NCBI GenBank assembly: GCA_902363735.1
Contig: CABJBA010000002.1
Location: 434,001 to 498,000 of the forward strand
Reading direction: 5' to 3'
DNA: 64,000 nt
From: Clostridiaceae bacterium
Lineage (GTDB): Bacteria > Bacillota > Clostridia > Lachnospirales > Lachnospiraceae
Shown here: positions 46,713 to 55,743 of the stretch, in pieces
Numbering within the stretch: the first letter of the stretch is position 1
Layout of the letters: each line of letters begins with the position of its first letter
Translations under genes and position numbers: made by a program
The notes under the pieces: generated by a model
The model's database searches: none
What the model was told of the DNA's origin: nothing
What the model saw: only the letters and a program-made list of their open reading frames with translations

Positions 46713-47740
46713 TAGAACGGAAAAAAGCCGCAGTGATTGGCTGCGGAATGATTTCTAAAAATCATTTAAAAGCTCTTAATAATATGGAGCAGGCTGAGAT
46801 TTACACGGTCTGTGATATAGAAAAGGAAAAAGCAGTCAAAGCAGGGGAAGAATACAGCGTACATAAAATTTATGAGGACTATAAGGAAGTGATCTCAGAT
46901 CCCCATGTGGATGTAATCCATATCTGTACACCCCACAACCTTCACGGCACCATGGCGGCTGAGGCGCTGGCAGCAGGAAAGCATGTGCTATGTGAAAAAC
47001 CCATGGCTCTTACAGAGGCAGAAGCCAGAGCCATGGTAAAAGCCAGAGATCAGGGGGGCGTACAGCTTGGCATCTGCTTTCAAAACCGGTACAATGAAGC
47101 TTCTGTTTACTTAAAGCAGATGATGGATTCGGGAAAGCTTGGTACTCTTCTTGGGGCAAGAGCCCAGGTCACCTGGAACAGGAAGCCGGAATATTATGAG
47201 AATTCTCCGTGGCGGGGGCGGTGGGAAGGCGAAGGCGGCGGTGTATTAATTAACCAGGCTATTCATACTCTGGATTTACTCCAGTGGCTGACCTGCGGCA
47301 TTAAAAAAGTTCAGGCAGATATCTCCACCAAGAGGTTGAAATCAGTCATTGAGGTAGAAGATACGGTGGATATACTCATGTTTGGAGAACATGAAGAGCG
47401 CCTGCTGTTCTATGCGACCAACTGTTATGTGAAAAATTCTCCGGTGGAACTGGAGATCATCTGCAGCGGAGGCAGTTTAAAGCTGGAGGGAAATCAGGTA
47501 ATCACGGAAGCGGATGGCAAAGTAACCAGAGCGGATTATACTTCCGGTTCTGTCCTGGGAAAGGATTACTGGGGCAGCGGACACGGGATTCTGATCCGGG
47601 ATTTCTATGAATGTGTGGAAACGGGGAGGCCCTTTCCCGTAAGCGCAGAAGAAGCAATGAAGATGGTAAAGCTTCTGGAAGCGGTATATCAGTCCGGAAA
47701 GACAAGAACTGCGGTAGAAGTAGGAACTGGGAAGGGATAA
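46709..47740 (+). CDS. Gfo/Idh/MocA-family oxidoreductase (third)
   Basis: 343 residues, GTG start overlapping the AraC stop (GTGA). NAD(P) fold AAVIGCGMISKNHLKALNNM, EKP in VLCEKPMAL, catalytic His in LINQAIHTLDLLQWLTCG. Typical length. Followed three bases later by the first permease. Confidence 0.93.
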   Translation: MIERKKAAVIGCGMISKNHLKALNNMEQAEIYTVCDIEKEKAVKAGEEYSVHKIYEDYKEVISDPHVDVIHICTPHNLHGTMAAEALAAGKHVLCEKPMALTEAEARAMVKARDQGGVQLGICFQNRYNEASVYLKQMMDSGKLGTLLGARAQVTWNRKPEYYENSPWRGRWEGEGGGVLINQAIHTLDLLQWLTCGIKKVQADISTKRLKSVIEVEDTVDILMFGEHEERLLFYATNCYVKNSPVELEIICSGGSLKLEGNQVITEADGKVTRADYTSGSVLGKDYWGSGHGILIRDFYECVETGRPFPVSAEEAMKMVKLLEAVYQSGKTRTAVEVGTGKG

Positions 47741-47743
47741 AAT

Positions 47744-48724
47744 ATGGGACATTTTAAAAAGAATACAGAAGCGCTCCCGGTACAGACAGGAAGTTTTCAG
47801 GCGGCAGTGAGGCTCACCTTTAAGGAACGGGCAGTGAAGGATTTTAAACGCAACTGGACCCTGTATCTGATGCTGTTGCCGGTGATTATTTACTATTTAA
47901 TCTTTAAGTTCGGCCCCATGTTTGGGTTATCCATTTCATTTATGGATTATAAACCGGCGAAGGGATTTTTTGGGAGCCGGTTTGTGGGATTGAAACATTT
48001 CAAAAATTTCTTTTCGGATTATTACTTCGGCCGTCTGCTGATTAATACCATTCGTATCAGTCTGTTTGATCTGATGACATTTCCGGCGCCGGTGATCCTG
48101 GCATTACTTATTAATGAACTAAAAAACAAAAGGTATTCCAAGGTTGTTCAGACGGTCACCTACATTCCCCATTTTATATCAACGGTAGTTATTTGCGGAA
48201 TGATTTTAAAGCTGACCAGCTCAGGCGGGGGAATTACCGTTATTTTAAGCCGGTTATTCGGAATCAAACAGGAAGCCATGTTAAACAATATCAATAATTT
48301 TCTGCCAATTTACATAACGTCGGAGCTGTGGGCGACTGTAGGCTGGAATTCAATTATTTATCTTTCCGCTCTTTCCGGCATTGACCAGGAACTCTATGAT
48401 GCGGCAAGAGTAGATGGTGCAGGTCGGCTAAAGCAGGTACTTTATATTACCATCCCCTGTCTGCTTCCTACCATCACCATCATGCTGATTTTAAAAATGG
48501 GCAAGATTTTCAATGTGGGCTATGAGAAAATCATGCTTTTATATAACCCTATGATCTATGAAAAGGCAGATGTTATCAATACCTATGTATACCGAAAAGG
48601 ATTGATAGATGCCCAGTACAGCTACAGTGCGGCAGTAGGGCTCTTTAACTGTGTGGTCAGCTTTCTGTTAGTTACAATCACCAACAGACTGAGCAAAAAA
48701 GCCAGCGGCAATGGATTATGGTAA
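47744..48724 (+). CDS. CUT1 sugar ABC transporter permease (LplB-type)
   Basis: 326 residues, six predicted membrane segments after a 40-residue basic cytoplasmic N-terminus (WTLYLMLLPVIIYYLIFKFG is the first). The EAA loop that docks the ATPase reads ELYDAARVDGAGRLKQVLYI. Pairs with the next gene and the lipoprotein at 38.7 kb to import an oligosaccharide. No ATPase gene lies in the cluster, so a shared MsmX-like ATPase is presumably used. Confidence 0.93.
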   Translation: MGHFKKNTEALPVQTGSFQAAVRLTFKERAVKDFKRNWTLYLMLLPVIIYYLIFKFGPMFGLSISFMDYKPAKGFFGSRFVGLKHFKNFFSDYYFGRLLINTIRISLFDLMTFPAPVILALLINELKNKRYSKVVQTVTYIPHFISTVVICGMILKLTSSGGGITVILSRLFGIKQEAMLNNINNFLPIYITSELWATVGWNSIIYLSALSGIDQELYDAARVDGAGRLKQVLYITIPCLLPTITIMLILKMGKIFNVGYEKIMLLYNPMIYEKADVINTYVYRKGLIDAQYSYSAAVGLFNCVVSFLLVTITNRLSKKASGNGLW

Positions 48725-48735
48725 GGAGACAGAAT

Positions 48736-49632
48736 ATGAGAAAGTATAAATCAGGCACCCGGATCCGGCTGAGCAGAAGCGAACAGCTCTTTGATCTGTT
48801 CAATGTAATTTTAATGTTTATGCTGATGGCAGCTGTGATGATTCCTCTGATCCACGTGGTAGCGGCATCCTTTAGCAACCCTTCCGCTTATGTCCGTCAC
48901 CAGGGACTTCTTCTGGCTCCCATTGATTTTTGTTTGGATGCATACCGGGCTGTATTAAAAAATAAAAACATTCTCACAGGATATGCCAACACCCTGTTTG
49001 TTGTGGTAGTGGGTACAGCAATGAATGTCTTTGTGACGACCATTGCAGCTTACGTTCTTTCCAGAAAAAATGTACTCTGGAACAATGTGATTATGATGGC
49101 ACTTGTTTTCAGTATGTATTTCAGCGGAGGAATGATTCCTTTTTATCTGGTAGTAAAAGGGGTGGGATTAAATAACAGCATATGGGCATTAATTATTCCT
49201 TCCCTTGTGAGCACTTATAACTTAATTATCATGCGGACATCCATGGCTGCAGTTCCGGAGAGTATGGAAGAATCAGCAAAGCTTGACGGAGCCAGCCACT
49301 GGACCATACTCTGGAAAATCATGTTTCCCCTGGTAAAACCTACGGTGGCAGTCATTTGTCTTTATTATGCTGTCACACACTGGAATGCATGGTTTGACTC
49401 CATGCTGTTTATCCGGGACAGGGAACATTACCCTCTTCAGCTGATTTTGCGTGAGATACTGATTCAAAATGATACCACAGCCATGACGGCAGGCGGAGGA
49501 GATGATTATCTGATCAGTGAAACCATTCAGTTTGCTACAATCGTAGTGGCAACGTTGCCGATTCTTACAATCTATCCCTATATTCAGAAATATTTTGTTA
49601 AGGGAGTTATGATTGGTGCAGTTAAGGGATAG
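48736..49632 (+). CDS. CUT1 sugar ABC transporter permease (YtcP/LplC-type)
   Basis: 298 residues from ATG 48736 (AAGGAGA ahead). Six hydrophobic segments (VILMFMLMAAVMIPLIHVVA first) and the EAA loop SMEESAKLDGASHWTILWKI, ending in the FVKGVMIGAVKG tail typical of this permease class. Partner of the upstream permease, 11 nt away. Confidence 0.93.
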   Translation: MRKYKSGTRIRLSRSEQLFDLFNVILMFMLMAAVMIPLIHVVAASFSNPSAYVRHQGLLLAPIDFCLDAYRAVLKNKNILTGYANTLFVVVVGTAMNVFVTTIAAYVLSRKNVLWNNVIMMALVFSMYFSGGMIPFYLVVKGVGLNNSIWALIIPSLVSTYNLIIMRTSMAAVPESMEESAKLDGASHWTILWKIMFPLVKPTVAVICLYYAVTHWNAWFDSMLFIRDREHYPLQLILREILIQNDTTAMTAGGGDDYLISETIQFATIVVATLPILTIYPYIQKYFVKGVMIGAVKG

Positions 49633-49660
49633 GAAGCATGGGTTAGACGAAAGGAGAACT

Positions 49661-50659
49661 ATGAGAGTTTTATATGACACGATGTATGGAGAATTTTACC
49701 GCGTTCTGTTAAAAAAAGGATTTACTGCTGACAAGGCAGATTTATCTGCCGGACTATTTGCTGATGCCAGCCGGGATGGAGTGTATACTCACGGGTTAAA
49801 CCGGTTTGTGAAATTTATTTCAAGTATGGAAAAGGGCTGCGTGGATATTCATGCAGAACCTGTTTTAAAAGAAGTGTCTGGTGTTCTGGAGCGATATGAC
49901 GGAAAAGGCGGCCCGGGTAATTTAAACGCACATTTTTGCATGAAGCGTGCCGTTGAGCTGGCAAAAAAGCAGACCATTGGCTGCGTCAGCTTATCCAATA
50001 CCAATCACTGGATGAGACCGGGGAATTACGGGCTGATGGCAGCGGAAGAAAATTGCATTGGCATACTCTGGACGAATACAGTCCCCAATATGCCGCCCTG
50101 GGGAGGAAAAGAAGCAAAGCTTGGCAATAACCCTGTTGTATTTGCAATTCCAAATGGGGACACACCGGTACTGGTTGATGTGGCCATGTCCATGTTCTCT
50201 TATGGAAAGCTGGAGTCCTATGCCAGATCCGGTAAAGAGCTGCCGGTTGACGGAGGATTTGACAGCCATCAGCAGCCATCAAAGGATGCAAAGGAGATTT
50301 TAAAAACCAGACAGTGTATGCCAATCGGTTACTGGAAGGGGTCCGGTCTTTCCCTTGCCCTTGATTTAATTGCGTCAGCGCTGGCAGGAGGAAGAACCTC
50401 CCGGCAGGTGGGAGAGCTTTCAGCAGAAAGCCAGCTGTCCCAGGTTTTTCTTGCCATCAGTCTTGATATGCTGTCGGATAAGGAAGCAATTCTGGCTGAA
50501 ATAGAGAAAACCCTGAAGGATATAAAAGAAACGGTGCCAATGTCCGAAGAAAGGCCGGTTTATTATCCCGGTGAGAACATGATGAAGACCAGACGGGAAA
50601 ACATAGACCAGGGAATACCGGTGGATGAGGAAATCTGGAATCAGGTGCTTGGCATGTAA
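49661..50659 (+). CDS. Ldh-family (YiaK-like) 2,3-diketo-L-gulonate-type reductase
   Basis: 332 residues from ATG 49661 (AAAGGAGAA ahead), the same length as E. coli YiaK as I recall it. Malate/L-lactate dehydrogenase type 2 fold: HGLNRFVKFI near residue 43, SNTNHWMRPGNYGLMAAEEN, the active-site region WTNTVPNMPPWGGKEAKLGN, and GYWKGSGLSLALDLIAS. Reduces an alpha-keto sugar acid with NAD(P)H. This supports sugar-acid catabolism for the cluster. Confidence 0.88.
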   Translation: MRVLYDTMYGEFYRVLLKKGFTADKADLSAGLFADASRDGVYTHGLNRFVKFISSMEKGCVDIHAEPVLKEVSGVLERYDGKGGPGNLNAHFCMKRAVELAKKQTIGCVSLSNTNHWMRPGNYGLMAAEENCIGILWTNTVPNMPPWGGKEAKLGNNPVVFAIPNGDTPVLVDVAMSMFSYGKLESYARSGKELPVDGGFDSHQQPSKDAKEILKTRQCMPIGYWKGSGLSLALDLIASALAGGRTSRQVGELSAESQLSQVFLAISLDMLSDKEAILAEIEKTLKDIKETVPMSEERPVYYPGENMMKTRRENIDQGIPVDEEIWNQVLGM

Positions 50660-50672
50660 AGGAGGATCGGTC

Positions 50673-51452
50673 ATGATTATACCAGGTATGGTATCAGCCA
50701 CGTTTCGAAATCTGCCTGCAGAGAGAATCATTGCTCTGTGCAGACAGGCGAAATTAAAAGGGGTGGAGTGGTCTGAGAATGCCCATGTATTTCCGGGAGA
50801 TACACAAAAGGCAGAGCAGCTGTTTGAGAAAACCAGGGATGCAGGACTTTTTGTTGCTGCTTATGGTTCTTATTACCGCCTGGGAGAAAATGAGGATCCG
50901 AAAGAGGTTTTTATCAAATCTGCAGAATCTGCAGCAGCGCTCAAAGCTCCGGTGATCCGCATATGGGCGGGAACCAGACCATCGGCAGCTGTGGATGAAA
51001 AAGAGTTTCGCCGTTTGGCAGAGGAAGCATGGGATGTGGCACAGATTGCTTCTGATTATGGCATAAAAGTGGCGTTTGAATGGCATAAGGACACACTGAC
51101 TGACACCAACCAGTCAGCTGCACGGCTTTTACATACAGCAGACCATAAAAATCTCTACTGCCTCTGGCAGCCTACGGTGGCTCTCACTATGGAAGAGCGG
51201 CTCTCCGGCCTGGATCTGTTAAGAGACAGGATTTTAAACTTTCATATATATTATTGGAAGCAAGGCGAGAAAAGACCTTTAGAGGAAGGAAGATCCAAGT
51301 GGCTTCAATATCTGGCACACACAGATCATAGGATTCCCAGGTATGGTCTGCTGGAATTTGTGAAAAACGGAACAGAAGAACAGTTTTTAGAGGATGCCAG
51401 GGCACTTCATCAGATTTTGGGAGAAATACAGCAAGAGAGCGGAGAGGAATAA
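50673..51452 (+). CDS. TIM-barrel sugar isomerase/epimerase (second)
   Basis: 259 residues from ATG 50673 (AAAGGAGGA ahead). AP-endonuclease-2/xylose-isomerase fold; visible metal-site candidates are KVAFEWHKDT (Glu), LYCLWQPTV (unusual, no Asp-His pair), LNFHIYYWKQG (His) and YGLLEFVKNG (Glu). The replaced ligand region suggests a changed metal site compared with the first copy at 42.4 kb. Sits between the YiaK-like and PreA-like genes. Confidence 0.84.
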   Translation: MIIPGMVSATFRNLPAERIIALCRQAKLKGVEWSENAHVFPGDTQKAEQLFEKTRDAGLFVAAYGSYYRLGENEDPKEVFIKSAESAAALKAPVIRIWAGTRPSAAVDEKEFRRLAEEAWDVAQIASDYGIKVAFEWHKDTLTDTNQSAARLLHTADHKNLYCLWQPTVALTMEERLSGLDLLRDRILNFHIYYWKQGEKRPLEEGRSKWLQYLAHTDHRIPRYGLLEFVKNGTEEQFLEDARALHQILGEIQQESGEE

Positions 51453-51456
51453 GAGA

Positions 51457-52701
51457 ATGGCAGATTTATACGTAAAAGAACTAAATATGATTAACCCATT
51501 TGTAATTGCATCCAGTCCAGCCACCCAGGGAGCTGCAAATGTATTAAAGAGTGCAGCCATGGGTCCGGGAGCCATTGTGCTGCGCAATTTTGGACATGGT
51601 GCAGGAGGGGGAAGCTATATAGGACCGGACAGCAAGGCCATGTATTCCGGTGGGATGTGCATTCACAGCCATGCAGTGGGCAGGCAGATTCCGGATAATA
51701 TTTCAACTCTTGAGCAGTACTGTGAAGAGGTTGCACTCATTAAGAAAAATCTGGATCAGGATATCCGGCTATGGGTTTCCGTAGGGCATTACAGTGACAT
51801 TTTAAAAGGCGGAGACTGGGAGAAAAACTGGGCCAATCAGGCAAAGGAATTAAAGCGGGCGGGGGCAGATGCCGTTGAACTGCATTTTAATACTCCGGGA
51901 GTCGCTGTTGCAAAGGATCGGATCTTTGATTATCATCAACTTTTACGCCACTCCATTCAGGTAATAAAAAAAGCAGTGCCGGATATGCCTATAATGGCAA
52001 AGCTTGCCATGGAATCCTGTGATGTGCTTACTTCCATACGTGTGGCGGAAGCTGCCGGGGCATTTGCCGCCGGACCGACTGCCAGATGGAAGGGTTTTTA
52101 TTTTGATCTGGACTGGAGAACGACTGAGGCAAGACCCGGTTCCGGATACGGAGGCACCCAGGCGACACCTCTTGTCTGTTATGCCATTGCAGAGGCCAGA
52201 ACCAGCGGGCTAACCATCCCTCTTTATGGAGGCGGCGGTGTATTCAGTTATGAGCAGGCAGCAAGAATTATTATGGCAGGAAGCCAGGCGGTGCAGCTGG
52301 GAGCACTTGCGTGCTCCGGAGGTGTGGAAGCAGGAAAGAAAGCAATCGATGGATTAAACCGTTTTATGGATGAGAACGGATATAAAGATATGGATAGTCT
52401 GCGGGGAGATGCCCTTAAATTATTCCAGATGCCAGGTGAGGTTGCCGCCGCACGGCAGGAACGCCTGGGAGACGCTTACCGCCTGGCGGAGGTTTCCAAC
52501 CAATGCATTGGCTGCAGACGCTGCGTAAATGTCTGCTGGCACCAGGGAATCCGCATGAATGGCAAGGCGGCAGAAAAGACCAGTCAGTGTATTGGCTGCG
52601 GCTATTGCTTTCAGGTGTGCCCCACCGGTGCCCTTAAGGTGGAAAAAGAACGGATTCTGTCATCTGTATTTGAGGAGAATCATATCAGAAGGGGAGAATA
52701 A
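51457..52701 (+). CDS. PreA/dihydroorotate dehydrogenase-like flavoprotein with two 4Fe-4S motifs
   Basis: 414 residues from ATG 51457 (GGAGAGGA ahead). FMN-binding TIM barrel of the DHOD/dihydropyrimidine-dehydrogenase superfamily: NPFVIASSPATQGAANVLKS, GADAVELHFNTPGV, IPLYGGGGVFSYEQAARIIM and AGSQAVQLGALA. A C-terminal ferredoxin domain carries CIGCRRCVNVC and CIGCGYCFQVCP. Pyrimidine enzymes have a Cys in the loop after the ELNFS-type strand; here the loop reads HFNTPG, so the acid-base residue is missing and the chemistry should differ. Its place within a lyase cluster suggests reduction or oxidation of a C-C double bond in a sugar derivative. Substrate unknown. Confidence 0.85.
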   Translation: MADLYVKELNMINPFVIASSPATQGAANVLKSAAMGPGAIVLRNFGHGAGGGSYIGPDSKAMYSGGMCIHSHAVGRQIPDNISTLEQYCEEVALIKKNLDQDIRLWVSVGHYSDILKGGDWEKNWANQAKELKRAGADAVELHFNTPGVAVAKDRIFDYHQLLRHSIQVIKKAVPDMPIMAKLAMESCDVLTSIRVAEAAGAFAAGPTARWKGFYFDLDWRTTEARPGSGYGGTQATPLVCYAIAEARTSGLTIPLYGGGGVFSYEQAARIIMAGSQAVQLGALACSGGVEAGKKAIDGLNRFMDENGYKDMDSLRGDALKLFQMPGEVAAARQERLGDAYRLAEVSNQCIGCRRCVNVCWHQGIRMNGKAAEKTSQCIGCGYCFQVCPTGALKVEKERILSSVFEENHIRRGE

Positions 52702-52703
52702 GA

Positions 52704-52868
52704 ATGTCTGTTCATGAGAAAATTCATTATCGCTCCCCAGTGGAAATAAAACAGCAAATTGATTCGCTGAAGTCTTTAAAGCAGCCGGTCAGGGTGGGGG
52801 CAAAGGTAATCAGGGACAGTCAGGTTTATGGTCCCCTTTATAAAGAAGCCAGGGAGGCAGGAAAATGA
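52704..52868 (+). CDS. 54-residue small protein between the flavoprotein and SDR genes
   Basis: ATG 52704 with AGGGGAG at 52690-52696, reading MSVHEKIHYRSPVEIKQQID and ending ...YKEAREAGK. The stop overlaps the SDR start (ATGA), and the gap after the flavoprotein stop is two bases. Basic and hydrophilic, no Cys and no membrane segment. No family recognised. Tight packing and a good ribosome site argue that it is translated; it could be a subunit or a conserved accessory of its neighbours. Confidence 0.6.
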   Translation: MSVHEKIHYRSPVEIKQQIDSLKSLKQPVRVGAKVIRDSQVYGPLYKEAREAGK

Positions 52869-53632
52869 GCAAAACAGCAATTGTAACAGGTGGAAGCAGG
52901 GGAATTGGTCTGGCAATTGCAAAAAAACTTGGAAGCATGGGATTTCAGGTGGTAATCTTTGCAACAAAACCTTTCAGTGCCTGTAAGGAAATGGCTGAAA
53001 TTCTTGATGGGGAAGGGATCAGCTGGCATTATGTTCAGGGGTGTCTTGACCAGTCCGATGACAGGGTAAGGCTGATAGAGGAAACGGTACGGATTTTTGG
53101 AAGAATAGATGTGCTGGTGAATAACGCAGGAGTCGCCCCTTTAAGCCGTTTTGATCTTCTGGATATGACGGAAGAGAGTTTTGACCGGGTAGTGGGAATC
53201 AATACAAAGGGCACTTTATTTCTTTCCCAGCTGGCAGCAAACCAGATGTTAATCCAGACTTTGGAAGGCAGAAAAAGAGGAACAATCATCAATATCGGCT
53301 CCTGCTCCGCGGAAGTATCTTCCGTAAACAGGGGCGAATACTGTATTTCCAAGGCAGGACTTTCTATGGTGACTTCACTATTTGCCGATCGCCTGGCCGC
53401 TGACGGGATTCTGGTTCATGAGGTGAGACCCGGGGTAATCCATACGGACATGACAGAGGGTGTACAGGAGAAATATGACAGGCTGATACAAAACGGAAGC
53501 TTTCCCATTCCCCGCTGGGGAACTCCTGAGGATGTGGCAGAAGCGGTTGCTGCCTTCAGTCTGGACCAGTTTCTTTATGCAACCGGTAATTACATTGACA
53601 TAGACGGCGGATTTCACATCAGGCGGCTTTGA
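52865..53632 (+). CDS. Short-chain dehydrogenase/reductase (SDR)
   Basis: 255 residues. Classical SDR: TGGSRGIGLAIAKKLGSM at the N-terminus, NNAGVAP near residue 89, catalytic Ser in INIGSCSAE and Tyr-x3-Lys in GEYCISKAGLS, PGVIHTDM, and the C-terminal ATGNYIDIDGGFHI. Likely acts on a sugar or sugar acid as the last step of this cluster. Its start overlaps the small ORF before it. Confidence 0.93.
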   Translation: MSKTAIVTGGSRGIGLAIAKKLGSMGFQVVIFATKPFSACKEMAEILDGEGISWHYVQGCLDQSDDRVRLIEETVRIFGRIDVLVNNAGVAPLSRFDLLDMTEESFDRVVGINTKGTLFLSQLAANQMLIQTLEGRKRGTIINIGSCSAEVSSVNRGEYCISKAGLSMVTSLFADRLAADGILVHEVRPGVIHTDMTEGVQEKYDRLIQNGSFPIPRWGTPEDVAEAVAAFSLDQFLYATGNYIDIDGGFHIRRL

Positions 53633-53971
53633 AAGAGTCTGAATTTAAAAGAGGACAGAGATGAAGAATATTACTTATGAGCTTAAGACTTCCTTGTGAG
53701 AACCCAGGCTCTGTAGTTATAATGCTGGTATTTTCCGGCGCGGCCGTTGTCATGACCACCTTGCTTTTAAATATGGCAATCCAGTTAGTGCTGATCCTCA
53801 TAGCACCGCCTGCTACACTGGCAGGCGGCTGCAATACGGCCAAGTTAGGTTTACACTTTTCTACATAATATTCCCAATTGTATCCTCAATCATAGCAGCA
53901 AATGTTAGGTATTCTATTTACGGTTAAACGGAGTCAAAACATGAATATCTTTCTAAGTATAAAATAGATAT
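53633..53971. other. Region after the SDR gene with a possible gene relic
   Basis: ATG 53677 opens 63 codons to 53868 that include one hydrophobic helix (AAVVMTTLLLNMAIQLVLIL) but no ribosome binding site. The stretch CCGCCTGC-N7-GCAGGCGG near 53804-53826 forms a strong hairpin without a T-tract. I see no recognisable family; a decayed membrane-protein tail is possible. Confidence 0.3.
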
Positions 53972-54005
53972 AAAAGTGCGGTTTCTAAAAAGGAAGCCGC
54001 ACTTT
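53972..54005 (+). terminator. Terminator of the carbohydrate cluster
   Basis: AAAGTGCGG-TTTC ... GAAG-CCGCACTTT stem with A-tract before and a short T-run after; usable in both directions. Confidence 0.78.
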
Positions 54006-54117
54006 CTACATTCCGGCTGTCAGCCCGGGTTCTGATATTTCAATACAGGTTTGCTTCATACATGTCAAATGGTTTTTAGGACACAATGACATCTTACGCC
54101 AGAATTCGAGAAAATAC

Positions 54118-54146
54118 TTGTCAAGCTATGGGAAGTAGAATATAAT
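54118..54146 (+). promoter_or_regulatory. guaA promoter
   Basis: TTGTCA (54118-54123), 17-bp spacer, TATAAT (54141-54146). No purine riboswitch fold was recognised between here and the terminator. Confidence 0.78.
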
Positions 54147-54201
54147 GAAACCCAAAGCTAAATTTCAATATTCATTGGAGATCATATTAGGAGGAATACT
54201 T

Positions 54202-55743
54202 GTGAAAAGAGAAATGATTATCGTTCTGGATTTCGGAGGACAATATAACCAGCTGATTGCCAGAAGAGTCAGAGAATGTAATGTTTACTGTGAGGTCCAT
54301 CCCTATACCTTATCATTGGATAAGATTAAGGAAATGAATCCCAAAGGAATTATTTTTACCGGCGGACCAAACAGTGTATATAAAGATGAGTCACCCCGTT
54401 GTTCAAAAGAAATCTTTGATCTGGGAATTCCTATTCTGGGAATCTGCTATGGTTCTCAGTTAATCGCATACATGTTGGATGGAAAGGTTTCCACAGCTCC
54501 TGTCAGAGAATACGGAAAGATGGAAGTGGATGTGGAAGCAGGCAGCAAGCTTTTTGAGAATGTCAGTTCCAAAACTGTTTGCTGGATGAGCCATACGGAT
54601 TATATCGAGCAGGCACCGGAAGGGTTTACTGTCACTGCCCATACTCCTACCTGCCCCATTGCAGGTATGGAATGTGAGGAGAAGGGTCTTTATGCAGTAC
54701 AGTTCCATCCTGAGGTTATGCATACTCAGGAAGGTGTGAAGATGCTTTCCAATTTCGTTTACAATGTCTGCAAATGTTCCGGCGACTGGAAGATGGACTC
54801 CTTCGTGGAAGCATCCATTGAGTCAATCAGGGAAAAAGTTGGAAACGGCAAAGTTCTTTGTGCATTATCCGGCGGTGTAGATTCTTCTGTAGCAGCAGTT
54901 ATGCTGTCAAAAGCAGTTGGAAAACAGCTTACCTGCGTATTTGTGGATCATGGTCTTCTCCGCAAGGATGAGGGAGATGAAGTTGAAGCTGTATTCGGAC
55001 CGGAGGGTCCATATGACCTGAACTTTATCCGTGTCAATGCACAGGATCGCTTCTATGATAAATTAGCCGGTGTAGAAGATCCGGAGAGAAAGCGCAAGAT
55101 CATTGGCGAAGAATTTATCCGTGTGTTTGAGGAAGAGGCTAAAAAGATCGGAAAAGTGGACTACTTTGTTCAGGGAACCATTTATCCCGATGTGATTGAA
55201 TCCGGCCTGGGAACATCTGCGGTTATTAAATCCCACCACAATGTGGGCGGACTTCCGGAGCATGTTGATTTTAAAGAGATTATTGAACCGTTGAGACTTC
55301 TGTTTAAGGATGAGGTAAGAAAAGCAGGTCTGGAGCTTGGTATTCCGGAATATCTGGTTTACCGCCAGCCGTTCCCTGGTCCTGGACTGGGTGTCCGGAT
55401 TGTAGGCGCTGTTTCTCCTGAGAAGGTGAAGATTGTTCAGGAGGCGGATGCTATTTATAGGGAAGAGATTAGGAAGGCCGGAGTTGATAAGGAGCTGGGA
55501 CAGTATTTTGCAGCTTTGACTAATATGCGTTCTGTGGGTTGTATGGGAGATGAGAGAACCTATGATTATGCGATTGCGTTAAGAGCAGTGCTGACCTCTG
55601 ACTTTATGACGGCTGAGTCTGCGGAGCTGCCTTGGGAAGTTCTGGGAGCGGCTACGAGGAGAATTGTAAATGAAGTGAAGGGCGTGAACCGGGTGTTGTA
55701 TGATTGTACTGGGAAGCCGCCGGCTACTATTGAATTCGAATAA
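54202..55743 (+). CDS. guaA: GMP synthase (glutamine-hydrolysing)
   Basis: 513 residues from GTG 54202, placed by AGGAGG at 54189-54194; a longer reading from 54145 overlaps the promoter and is rejected. XMP to GMP. N-terminal glutaminase with [17 protein letters not shown], nucleophile Cys in GICYGSQLI, and FHPEV; ATP-pyrophosphatase loop [16 protein letters not shown]-terminal dimerisation domain ending KPPATIEFE. Its 3' end directly abuts an integrative element, so it is probably the attachment gene. Confidence 0.97.
   Translation: MKREMIIVLDFGGQYNQLIARRVRECNVYCEVHPYTLSLDKIKEMNPKGIIFTGGPNSVYKDESPRCSKEIFDLGIPILGICYGSQLIAYMLDGKVSTAPVREYGKMEVDVEAGSKLFENVSSKTVCWMSHTDYIEQAPEGFTVTAHTPTCPIAGMECEEKGLYAVQFHPEVMHTQEGVKMLSNFVYNVCKCSGDWKMDSFVEASIESIREKVGNGKVLCALSGGVDSSVAAVMLSKAVGKQLTCVFVDHGLLRKDEGDEVEAVFGPEGPYDLNFIRVNAQDRFYDKLAGVEDPERKRKIIGEEFIRVFEEEAKKIGKVDYFVQGTIYPDVIESGLGTSAVIKSHHNVGGLPEHVDFKEIIEPLRLLFKDEVRKAGLELGIPEYLVYRQPFPGPGLGVRIVGAVSPEKVKIVQEADAIYREEIRKAGVDKELGQYFAALTNMRSVGCMGDERTYDYAIALRAVLTSDFMTAESAELPWEVLGAATRRIVNEVKGVNRVLYDCTGKPPATIEFE

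Noticed and set aside
53870-54140. Purine riboswitch before guaA
   Set aside because: No conserved three-way-junction sequence was recognisable; only a terminator and a plain promoter are present.
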